From NCBI GenBank assembly GCA_950295325.1, contig OX485804.1:63766533-63830532 (forward strand): a stretch of DNA of 64,000 bases, written 5' to 3'. The notes under the pieces were generated by a model that saw only the letters and a program-made list of their open reading frames with translations, searched no databases and had not been told where the DNA came from. Numbering within the stretch: position 1 is the stretch's first letter; every line of letters starts with the position of its first letter. The DNA is from Polytrichum commune (lineage: Eukaryota > Streptophyta > Polytrichopsida > Polytrichales > Polytrichaceae). This document shows positions 24,262 to 34,871 of the stretch, one piece after another. A program made the position numbers and the translations under genes.

Positions 24262-24655
24262 GAGCATCCTCAGTCGGTCTAGGTAAAGCTCACTGCAAAC
24301 CAAGACCTATCTTGCTTAAAATTGCTCAAAATTTAGAGGGAGTGCACCAAATCTTGCTTAAAATGGACAGATCCTCCCACACTCCCTCTAAATGTCAAAA
24401 ATTTGGAGGGAGTGTGGGAGGATCTTTCCATTTTAAAGCAAGATTTGGTGCACTCCCTCTAAATTTTGAAAATGTGGTGTTTTCAATGAGGGATTTCACC
24501 TACGTCAAATTTTTACAATTCTTTTTTCTTGAGAAATATCTCACGTTTATTTAGGTGTGCTTCTAATGATGGTAATTTCAGTTTCTAATTTTAGGTCAGT
24601 CAAAAGATAGGTTTTGGTTTGCAGTGAGCTTTACCTAGACCGACTGAGGATGCTC
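24262..24655. mobile_element. Harbinger-like MITE with nested palindrome
   Basis: Terminal inverted repeats of about 50 bp start GAGCATCCTCAGTCGGTCTA, with the right end exactly mirroring this. TAA flanks both sides (24259-24261 and 24656-24658), the target duplication expected for PIF/Harbinger. Inside, GTGCACCAAATCTTGCTTAA, CTCCCTCTAAAT and GGGAGGATC are repeated in inverted order, so the whole 394 bp can fold into one long hairpin. Confidence 0.88.
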
Positions 24656-24684
24656 TAATAAGCGCATCCTATGGACCCAAGAAA

Positions 24685-24714
24685 GGTTATATATATATAT
24701 ATACACACACACGG
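24685..24714. repeat. (TA)n(CA)n compound microsatellite
   Basis: TATATATATA runs directly into CACACACAC shortly after the Harbinger-like MITE. Confidence 0.8.
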
Positions 24715-26039
24715 TGCTTATGGAGGCACAAGTGGTTGCATCCCAAGAACAAACAAGATGAAGGAGAAGCTCTATGCAATTGTTAATGTAAACACAAATG
24801 ACATGGTCTCGAGAATTTTTAGAAGGTATGGATTAATGTTGGACTGGTATATTAGTGAATGCATGGTATTAATAATTAACATCAGTAATGGTATCAAGGA
24901 TCTACTTGTGGGTATCAACATTGTGATACCAATCAGACGATGATATTTGATGGGTATGTTAAGGTTAGAGAATCTTTGTATACTCGAGTTATTATCCAAG
25001 TCAATGCCATTCTATAGCATGTTGATACTAGGGTGACTTCACCTAGGTATGAAAGTTCTTGCATGATATATATAGACCCAAATGGTATAAAATACCCATA
25101 CCCTATTAGTATCAAAAAATATATAATCCTCATTATAGATACCCAAATGGTATAAAAATCAAATAAAATGATACTAGTCCAGCATTGGTGTGGATAATGT
25201 AACTCAAATACATGTTTTTATGCGTAGAGAGACCCATATTGGGGCTCTTGGACACTTAGGAGATCAATGGTCCACATTAGTTTTCTACCCACACATCAGA
25301 CCAATGAATGCATTTCTTCTAGTCAAGATGATGTCATAATTAAATATTTTATTCTTCCTTTGAGTTTGTCAATCATAACATAGAGCTCAATATTTGTTAG
25401 ACAACAAATAATTAATAATTGAGCTAACTTAGGATGGTATAGCAACTTCTATGCCCAGGGGGAGGACTCTTCATTGGAAACCTAAATGACGTGGATGGGT
25501 CATCTATAAACAAGACGTATATAGAAGAAGAAGAAAAAGACAAATGTGTACATATGAAATGCATGCTAGTAAATGGACTCATGTTTTTATACTAAGTAGT
25601 TTGATTTAATGTGATAAATGCCTCCACTATGTATACAAAATATAAATCATGAATTAAGCATGGATTGATTACATACAAAAGTGACTTTCACTATCCAATG
25701 AGAAAGTCATTGAGCATTTTTTTCATGCATAGCATGTAGCTCAACAATTACATCAAACAAACAAATTGCATAATAACCTTAGGGTCTCATTATGTACATC
25801 TATATTTATGTCAAATAAAGTAGTAGCCTTTTTAGTTGTACATACAAGAGAAAAAAAATAACACCTCCCCTTATGTATACTATGTATGTATGCAAAGACC
25901 TCAAATAATACCCCTTCTTACACTCACGCTGGTTCGTTTATAGCATGAAGAGTCCACCCCCTAGACTTTTGAACATTATAACGTTGTATGTGACCAAAAT
26001 GCAAAGCCATTAAGTAAAACATGTCTACTTTGATTTTGG

Positions 26040-26340
26040 TCCTAAATGGACACTTATATCCGAGTGGTGTGTAGTTGGTTGTGGATTTAAAACCGACACT
26101 TAAAAGACATGTGTTGAAAAGAAAATGGATTATGTGCTCCCAATTCATTAACCATCATAGATGTAATAGTCAACATGATCTTCATGATCATTTATTAACT
26201 CAAAGATTGTTTAGTTATTCATTGAATGGAAAATATTCATACAACCCAAGAAAATTATGAGGAAAGTGGCTATAGCATGATTTGGATTTGCTAATTATCT
26301 CGAATGAATTGAGTGTTTCATATCCTACGAGAGGTGAGTG
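26040..26340 (+). repeat. Dispersed ~335-bp repeat, diverged copy
   Basis: It shares GACATGTGTT, AGTCAACATGAT, AAAATTATGAGGAAAGTGGC and GTGTTTCATATCCTA with the copies at 7590-7925 and 59495-59830, in the same order. Confidence 0.6.
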
Positions 26341-26567
26341 CAAAGCAAAAAGTGTCCATTCAAGACCTGCTTACCTTATACCCACCTTAACAATATTGTG
26401 ACTTTGTCCTTAATATCCCAATATTATATGGTGCTAAGATGTTGTTTGTATTACACTAAGAGGTTTTCTTAAGTAGACATACCTATAATGCTTACTTCCA
26501 ATATTTTGGTATCCAAGATATGAAGTTAATATTGTACATATGCAATAGCAAACCAATTGAAGAACAC

Positions 26568-26908
26568 TACACTAAAAAGAATATTTAGTGTTTGATTATA
26601 TTTTAATGTTGTTACCACCCTACCCTGCTCAACACTAATTGTCAATTGCTTGACAATTAGTGTTAGACTTATATGTGCCACTACCTTCCCTACTGCCACC
26701 TCCCTTCTTGTGAAGCATGGATTTCACTTTTTTCTTTTTTCATATCTTTACTAACAATAAATTCAAACATGTAACTTCCACATACTACCATAGTTGATAT
26801 TTCGTGTTTGAGTTTACATTCAATGTTACTTCCTTTCATAAGGTTATTGACATTTAGTGTATGCATTCGTATTTAGTGTATCAAACACTACATTTCCTCT
26901 TTAGTGTA
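26568..26908. mobile_element. MITE with TACACTAAA ends
   Basis: TACACTAAAAAGAATATTTA at the left is mirrored by CCTCTTTAGTGTA at the right, followed on both sides by matching GTGTTTGAT/ATCAAACAC blocks. It contains a perfect 15-bp hairpin, AACACTAATTGTCAA at 26631-26645 with its complement at 26650-26664. Its outer 9 bp match the TACACTAAATAGTCC family. Confidence 0.68.
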
Positions 26909-27729
26909 GCGTTAGGCAAACGGATTCTAATGCCAACATGAAATATATCATTAAAAAAATTGAGATCTCAATTTTAGGTTTCCTTAACCGGGTTTCTTTT
27001 TAATGTATTCATTTCAGCTTGGATGTGTACATATGCATTAATTTCCGCTTAAGTCTAGTGTTTGAATCATAGACATGTCTACCTTTTGTGGAGTGGATAG
27101 TATAGTCTTTTGATTATCATTCCACTAAATTAGTGTGGCCGATGAAAAAGTAATACGGGTTGGATTGTTACGTAGACGATATATTGTGAGGTGGCACCAT
27201 AAAAAGCTCATTGCACTTGACCTCTCTTTCAAACCATGACGTAAGAAGTGCATGTGCTTTGTGACCCCACCTTGTTGAAGATTAGTGTGGGTTCTCTAGA
27301 AACTAGGAACTAAGTAGACCATTTTTTGGTAGTGGTTGTTGGAGAATTGCAAATGTCACCCCTAGAGTCAAGTATTCATGAGTTATGTCAAGTGTGCACT
27401 TGCAAGGAAGGAGGGTAGGTTCTAGAGACTCATATGTTGTTGGGGTTTGGTCATCAAACCCCTATTGTACCACACATTCGTTTAAACAAAGTGTCTTTGG
27501 TACTCAAAAGACAACGAGGACAACAATTTTGTCCATTTAGAGAATAAAACATTTTAGTAATAATTTAATAATTAATTATCAAAGCATTTATACATGTTAA
27601 GATTGTGAATTGAGCTTTGATCCACTTCACTTAGAATACGAGTTCAAGGAGTAGGATTTTTTATTGTCTATGTTAGAAGATCAATGTAATTTAACTAAAT
27701 TCTCAAAGAAGAAGAAGAAGGAGAAGAAG

Positions 27730-27822
27730 AAGAAATGTCAGGCAATCCGACATGAATTTGAGCCCATTGACTTTACCATGTTCAAGAATCCCCTTGATGC
27801 ACGGTGGGGTTTACTGCCAACG
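27730..27822 (-). mobile_element. 5'-truncated SINE copy (family of 43700-43935)
   Basis: The plus strand reads TCAGGCAATCCGACATGAAT through CACGGTGGGGTTTAC. This corresponds to the 3' half of the SINE at 43700-43935. On the minus strand the copy ends in a TTC-rich tail (GAAGAAGAA at 27709-27733 on plus). The tRNA-like head is absent. Confidence 0.65.
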
Positions 27823-27870
27823 TTGTGAAATAAAATACATTATTTTGATATCCATTTACTATGTGGGGGG

Positions 27871-28265
27871 AGTATTGGTTCTTGTTTATTTTCGAGTTTT
27901 CTCTTATCAAGTACTAGATATGTGAGATATTTGATGGCTATTTGGTGGATGGGTTTCATTATGTTTTTTTAATTGGTGATGTCGGGATATGTAGGTTCTC
28001 AAGGAGTTTTGTGCTTCTTGTGTGAATGGCTCCCCTTACTCATGCGGTGATAACTATGAGGGGTCTTATATTACAGCCTTGTGCTCTTATTGCATCTACT
28101 AACATGTTGTATTTGTCTTCTTTTGTCTGTATGGCTTGGTCAAGGAATCTATCATGCATAAAGGTGGATTCAATGATTTGGATAGTTAGGTTAGGTGTAG
28201 GTATTAGTGAACCATTTTGTTCATATGCAATGCCTTGTATGTAAATGATATCCGGTCCTAGTTTT
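27871..28265 (-). pseudogene. Non-LTR retrotransposon endonuclease-like C-terminus, copy B
   Basis: The minus frame reads GPDIIYIQGIAYEQNG, IQIIESTFMHDRFLDQA, KEDKYNMLVDAIRAQG, PLIVITA (stop) VRGAIHTRS and, after a frame change, the AIKYLTYLVL-type tail and RKLENKQ. The PD...IIE...KY order recalls PD-(D/E)XK, or restriction-like, endonucleases of some non-LTR elements. One stop and at least one frameshift make it a relic. The plus-strand frame at 28026 is a shadow. Confidence 0.68.
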
Positions 28266-28623
28266 GCGAGGCATTCACATCATATAGTGCTACATGTGCA
28301 GCTTAGTATTCATAGCATGATGGTGTTGTCTTGGTGATTGCCATGTTGGTTACCGGCATTAATCAACATTTGAGAGTACAATGATAAGTGTAGTATGTAC
28401 TCTAGGAGTTCACTTCGCCTTTGGTTTTATGATACATGCATTATAACTGGGTATTTTATGGGCATCTCTTATGTCAAGGTTTAGGAAATTCAATGACCAA
28501 AGTTTTACTACAAATTAGTTTTTCAAGCATTTCTTGACACCCTATTACTAGTTAGAATATTTTGATTTGTGTTATTTTTAGAGGACCATCTATCCATTTC
28601 CTAAACCTACAAATAACTTCCTT

Positions 28624-28801
28624 ACATTGTCCTAAGCTAACATATACAAACCCAAGAAGATAAAACATGAATATGAATTATACCATTCAAAATCACAAGT
28701 TTGACAATGCAAACATTGTCCTAAGCTAACATACACAAACCCAAGAAGATAAAGCATGACTATGAATTATACCATTCAAAATCGCAAGTTTGACAATGCA
28801 A
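28624..28801. repeat. Tandem duplication, 89-bp unit
   Basis: ACATTGTCCTAAGCTAACAT begins each of two adjacent units at 28624 and 28713. They are about 95% alike, so the duplication is recent. Confidence 0.9.
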
Positions 28802-29569
28802 ACACCTCACACATTAATTGCCAAACATGCATATCATAGCTCTGCATTCTTGATGTATGTAGAGACACACACCGGATTTTCACACCATTTGATTGGGACA
28901 TCTACAACGTTTTTAAGTACGCCTAGATGTTAGAACTTCAACGCCCAAGTCATGTGTTTTCCCCTAGCGCTTTGAATCAACAACATCCCCAAAGGCAATG
29001 CTAAAACCAATGTCCCCCACATTACCTCTCATAAAAGGTTTAGTGGTTGCAAAACATGCCCATTCCAATTGTGATTGTGTAGCCACTTGACATAACAACT
29101 TTCACTCCATTGAATCATCAATTAAGTTGTGCACATTGCACTTGACTCCCGCATCCTTGATAGCTGGCAAACCCCTAGTTGTAAAAGTGGAAATAATAAA
29201 ACCAATTGTATGTCTCCATATCAACTACTTCCCAACCACATATGGAGAGTAGATTCCACAAAATCCACATGACATGTCCAAGATTTCATCACTTGTTTAT
29301 GAGGAATTCATCAAAAAGGTAGAATTATAAATCCATTCATCCATATCCATTCAACCTACTATGATGAGAAAAACTGAATTGCTTCATGCACACAATACAT
29401 CAAAAAATGTAAACCTAATGTTATATACTTTATAGCATGCTATATTATATATGATTATTATATAAATTAAATTGACATTGTGTTATTTCAACTCCAACTA
29501 TAATTTATATCTTGAAGAAAAGTGCAACTTGTATTTAAACTCTTGTTGATAGTTCATTTCCTCCTACAT

Positions 29570-30276
29570 GGTTTTTTTTGGGGGTTTGAGACAAAAGGTT
29601 AAACAAACAAAAAAACCGCCAATGCATTAAGAACCAAGGAAGATGCGCCCACTTTTGGGGGAAGGTGGAGCCCCTTGAATGCACCACACTGCCACATAAA
29701 AAGTACCAAAGACACATGGACCCCATCAAGGACAACCCACCAATCCACCCAACCAAGACCACCCCAAACCCACCAACAAGGACAACCCCCAAACCACCAA
29801 GCGCCCCCCTCCCCAAAGTGCCAACCTACTTGCTATGTTGCCTTTCCCAATTCCAAGTGATATGTAGATTGTTCCTTTTACATAGAACATTCCTAGCTCC
29901 CTGGGTTTGGTCAAAACCTTTAAGAAGAACTTCGGCTAAATAGACACTAATCTTAACAAACTTAATAATCCTCTCCCAAGCCACTTGGCGTACATAATGA
30001 GAATGTCCCAGATGAGGTGTTTAACTTTGGACTCGTGCCATTTTTCATGGTTGAACACCTATCATTGCGTTCAATCCAAATCATCCAAAGATGCCAAATC
30101 TTGCTTTCCTTGACAAACTTCTTAGGAATCCTGTCTTTGACGAGAGTTTGTTTCCAATTACAACTACCATACTTACCGGTTCTAACCCCACATAATCCAT
30201 GCATGATGAATGTCTTCCATCTCCATGCTTTTCGGGCTTGGATGCAATCCCATAATTTTGTATTTGACTGATTCAC
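29570..30276 (-). pseudogene. L1-like LINE 3' end relic
   Basis: The minus frame 30276-29962 contains KESKIWHLWMIWIERNDRC. This resembles the region just after the zinc-binding reverse-transcriptase tail of plant L1 LINEs, where an IW...WLERN segment is typical. No reverse-transcriptase core remains. Downstream, toward 29570, lies a C/A-rich stretch and a homopolymer run that may be the 3' untranslated region. Copy boundaries and target duplications were not found. Confidence 0.5.
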
Positions 30277-31243
30277 TAGTGTTCAGAAAGCAAATTTAAA
30301 AACATGTTATTTAGAAACGAAGGGAGGTGCAAAGCTCGTCCACCATTCATTAACCACAACTGCCAAACGAACCACATGAAAATGTGGCCTCTTTCCCATG
30401 TTGAAGAGGATACTAAGTTTGTGATCAATAAACCATGAACTTACATGGGAGATAGCCTTGCCAATAATCCGCTGCCCATGGTACTGGGAGTCCTATTGAT
30501 GATAGAATCCCTACCAAATATCATAATGTGATTAAGGAAGTAATACCCTTCAACTGAGGGAGCCAAGACATGAGTAATCAGCGGTAATACATGAGTAATA
30601 TATATGAGCAATGAGTGGTAACACATGAGTAATGAACGGTAATACATGAGCAGGGAGCAGGGAGGGATAACATGTGAGGAATGGGTCCATATTTAATAAA
30701 TGTGCACATATTTAGGCTTTATATTTCAAAATTGTCACTCGTTTAGGGTCAATTATTCAATAATAAGGTGCTAACATTTTGAATGCAAAAGTATGAAGGG
30801 GGCCTATTACCGTAGATACTTCCAAAAACTATATGTCCATTGCTGATTTTTATTACCAAAAACCACACCATTACAAGTCACTTACTGACATTCTCAAAAT
30901 TGTGGTTGAACACAACACTTTGAGCATTACTCACATTCTACAACACCGAAAGTTCAAGTAGCCACATGACGTCGTTATAGGTAAATGTTGGAGTATGAAT
31001 GAACTTGTCATTGTCATAATCCACCTTGCTTAGAAAACTAAACGCATATTTAAAATAAAATAAAATAAAATAAAACGTCGGTGTTTGTTACACTGACATG
31101 TGATTTCCATTCACCTACTCCCAACTTGTATCTACATGGGTATGGGGGGCGGGAGTGGCTTAATGCCTATTAGTAACAAGTGAACCATTTTGCTCGTACT
31201 AGGGCTATTGGGTTAGTATGTTTTAATCTAGTAATACCAAGAA

Positions 31244-32540
31244 TTATTTCATTTCCAATTTTCTTTTATTGAATATGATGCGTGTTAGGTATTTGATGGC
31301 TATTTGTGAAATGTTCTTCATTTAGTTATTGATTTTATGTTGGGGGATTCTAAGTTCTATAAGGTGTTTGACGGTTGGTGTGTGGATGGAGACTCTTATG
31401 CCGACAGTTTTTGGGGTAGGGGGGACCGTCCAACCTTGTTGGGTGAGGATTGGTTGAAGTATAGCATATTTATCTACTTTGCAGGTGGTGGTGGCCTTGG
31501 GGAATCCATCATTGCAGTATGTAAAATTTCAAGATTTGTACTTTGGTATTAGGGTTGGGTATGAATGGGGGTTTAGCATTTGGTGGGATGCCTGTTAGGC
31601 ATAGGATGTCCGGACATAGGTGGGCTGGGCAATTGCATTTTGGTAGGTAGCATGTGCACAGTAATAGCCACGGTGGGATATTGTTCTTTGTTGCACGGTT
31701 GTTGTGGGAACCAACATTTATTAATGTGAAGCATCGTGTATTAGGGTGTGCCTTTAGGGTTTAGCCAATGCATGGGCTCCTTTGTTGTGGCAGTTGGTGT
31801 GAAAGGTTATTTATATGTCGGTTTGTGCAATATGATAGTGAGTGGAGGCATAAGTCATTTTCTCTAAGATGGTAAAGGTTGCATAATGGAGAAATGTTGT
31901 GTTTGAGTACATGTCTTTTTCTATAGTTGCCCATATATTGCCATATTGGAATATAAGTATTTGTAATATTTGTGCGTCGGAAATCCATTTGGCATCCCAA
32001 AAGATGTTGGATCCTATTGGGTGGAGATCATTGTTTGAGAGCCATTTGTTGACATACAGGATGGTGTTTGTTGCTTGGGAGGTAAGTGCATTTTTATTTT
32101 CTTTGTGTGTGTATGTAGTTAAGGTTGTGTACGGAGCCGTTGTGTTGGGTGGATGTAGGTTGTATTGAAGGCCAAAATGGTGTTTGGTGTCCTACTCGGT
32201 GGAGGGAACTACTAATATTTTTGGTTCTTGGGCCTTTTTTTTTGGCTAGTTTATTTGCCTTGGCATTGCCTCTATGTTTGTGTGTGCTCTATTTTTCTTA
32301 TTATGATATTATGTTTGGATGAGTTTGTGGCTGCAATGATGTGAGAGATAATCAAGTAGTTTGTCTAGGCGGTAGTATTGTGAGGAGGGATGTTTGATGT
32401 GGTTGAGTAGGAGGTAGATGTTGTTGAGGTTGTTTGTGAAGTGTGGGAGGGTGGATTGGGGTGGTGTTGACCTTTAGAAGGGGGTTAGGGAAGTTTTGGA
32501 GGAAGGTGTGTACTATGTGGTGGTGGGTGTTTATCATATT
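31244..32540 (-). pseudogene. Non-LTR retrotransposon 3' relic (RNase H, CCHC, endonuclease-like), copy C
   Basis: Reading down the minus strand in changing frames: FTNNLNNIYLLLNHIKHPSS and GNAKANKLAKKK (RNase H), FWDAKWISDAQILQIL, then PLCNLYHL...CLHSLSYC (a C-x2-C-like, H-x4-C zinc-knuckle pattern), PDILCLTGIPPN, FTYCNDGFP, DKYAILQPILTQQGWTV and MKNISQIAIKYLTRI ending NKRKLE. The order RNase H, knuckle, endonuclease-like domain is the most complete of the four copies. Several frameshifts and stops are present. A reverse transcriptase was not identified upstream. Confidence 0.66.
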
Positions 32541-33620
32541 CATTATTCACTACTACCTACATGGTTCATTTTTTTATTGCACAAATTCTACGGTTACAAG
32601 AAATATGTGCATGTAATATTAGTTAAATTTTCTAAGTTAGTGCTCATATATTAGTGCTCATCACTCACTGTTCACATGCCAATATTTCTAGTTAATATGC
32701 CTATTCTATAGGTGGTTAAAGTCAGTTCCTGGATGATGAATGTCTCTCACAATGCACTACAATGCCAAGTTTGAAACTTTTTAGGTTCCGGGTGTTGTCC
32801 ACATTACTAAAAATGCTCGACACCTACAATAGGTTGCAAGTGACCTTGGACATGGGAAATGACTTCCTTATTCAAGTCTAAGTAACCTTCTATGAGCTTC
32901 AAAAAGTCTATCGTTTTCCTTGAAATCAAAGCAAAGTCAATGGAGACTTCCACCTGCCTATCTATTCTTGAAGTCTAACTTAGTAGAATTTCCATGCCAA
33001 ATAGGAGGCCCGGAGGAAAACATGAAGTAACTTCATGGTGGCTACTTATTTTGAGAGATTGCTTGTGGGTTTCTCTTTGGAAAAATTGGGTTAGCTATAA
33101 ATTGATTGTGTTTGGGAGTTGACCTTTGGACATGTGAACGTGTATTGTTCAAATATTTTGCATTTTGGTTGCATTCAACTGGCCGAACGGGTCTCTTGGG
33201 TTGTGTAATTTTAGCACGTCTACAATATAAAAAAAAGCAATTGTTGCCTATGGACTTTATGATCCAAAATCTATATACAAATAGTTACATGTGTCATGAT
33301 GTACTTCTACAAAGTGACTTGAACAAGAATGACTTCTTTTGCATCCCTAGTAGCCACCTTACCTAAAATCATTCACATGAACATATAGAATAGTTCCTTG
33401 TGAACTTATAGGAGTTAACACTTAACGGACATGGAGTTTGTTTATATGGGTTATGTGATGATTTATAAACCCCCAACATGTATTGTCACCACGTTCTATT
33501 TGGCACGTGGTATTGAATTCATGTTTAGCGTAACCTATTGAACAATTAAGTGAAAATGAAGTCACATGTGGTTAGATACGCAAGGTGTGTATTTAAGTCT
33601 ACGTCACATTATGTCATTCA
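32541..33620. other. Intergenic, no gene seen
   Basis: AT-rich sequence without recognisable coding, RNA or terminal-repeat structure. The frame at 33106-33366 has no family feature. Confidence 0.4.
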
Positions 33621-34194
33621 GGGCCGGTTTACATCATGGACCATGAAGTCGGATCATGGAAGAAGGCATTTTTCCATGGTATGACTTTCATGGTCCGATT
33701 CCTTAAAAAACCAATTCACAAAGCCTTTGGGGCCCCTCAGTAGGTGTAAACCGAATGTGGACCGAGAGGAATGACCATGCACCAAAAAGTGAGTGTAATG
33801 ATTATATATGTAAGCCCAAAAAGAGCAGTTTTGAAATAAATAAATAAATAAATAAATAAAGTTTGACCATTTGCTTGTCTTGTCTTGTCTTCATCTTCTC
33901 TTCCAAAAAAAATTCATAAAATATTTATTATAACAACATTTCTCCGCCATGGGCCCCTGCATTTTCCTATAAGAGCATCCTTTTTGCCTCTCCCACCGCA
34001 AAACCCGTTGGACAATGTCAGTAGATAATGTAGACCTTTACAATATGTATGTTGGAGACCTTGAACTCCATGATCACTTTGACATTTTTTTTCCTTGGTG
34101 TAAATTGAAGTGGTCCCGGGCCGGGTTCAACAGCCAATCACAAATTTTACAAGGCCTTGGGACAACTTCAAGGTCCATGGTGTAAACAATCCCC
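33621..34194. mobile_element. MITE with GGGCCGGTTTACATC ends
   Basis: GGGCCGGTTTACATCATGGA then CCATGAAG at the left is mirrored at the right (CTTCAAGGTCCATGGTGTAA then ACAATCCCC). Length 574 bp. Flanking triplets are TCA and TTA, possibly a decayed TWA duplication. The first bases resemble the GGGCCACTTCACAC family but the rest differs. Confidence 0.68.
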
Positions 34195-34484
34195 TTACAT
34201 GAACACAAATCTTCCTATAATGCAAACTACATGTATATTTATGTTCTGGTTGGAGTAATGTATATGATGAATGTGTAATATTTCACATAGTGTCACTCAA
34301 GATCGATTTGGTTAAAAATATGAAAAAGTTATTTTCAACCTCTTTGTATGACATCAGGAGGTCCATATTGGGCCTCTTGGATGTTAAAAGGACATTATGA
34401 GTAACTTCATAATGCATAGCTCCAACTTCCTACATACTTCTACTTACTAGACATCACCGCTTTCAAATTTTCATATGATTAGAT

Positions 34485-34860
34485 TAGGCACCACGGGCCT
34501 TGGCTTGGTGGTTAGGGCTCATGGCCCCCAATGAGGAGGTTGTGGGTTCTATTCCCCATGCCGGCGTGGTGCTCACCATCTTAGTCCACCCAACTATGGT
34601 GGGGGGTCCTTGGACCTTGTTGTATGGGTACCTCAAAGCCCTTTGGGGGGATACCATGTCCGGTATCTTCAAGGCACTAGTGGCTAGCTAGGAACTAGTA
34701 TAGTGTGTCACTATAGTGTCCATCCTCGAAAGGGGAGAGTAGTATTGTCCCAATGTCCCCTTGTCCAGTGGGCATCGGGTCATTGGCATTACGAACGGAC
34801 ACTTTATTCACGCCGGCCCCTTGCTAAAAAGGGACCGGAGTTTCTATCTATCTATCTATC
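34485..34860 (+). mobile_element. tRNA-derived SINE with 11-bp target duplication
   Basis: The head carries TGGCTTGGTGG (box A-like, about 34501) and GGGTTCTATTCCCC (box B-like, about 34545), the RNA polymerase III promoter layout of plant SINEs. The body is non-coding and the 3' tail is a run of TCTATCTATC. TATGATTAGAT flanks both ends (34474-34484 and 34861-34871). Total length 376 bp. Confidence 0.9.
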
Positions 34861-34871
34861 TATGATTAGAT

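Noticed and set aside
29535-29943. Gly/Val-rich minus and Pro/Thr-rich plus frames
   Set aside because: Arise from an ACCAAC/CCACC-rich low-complexity stretch at the LINE 3' end.
34500-34570. Possible tRNA gene
   Set aside because: Box A/B-like blocks are the head of a SINE with a 376-bp body, tail and target duplication; no cloverleaf 3' half.
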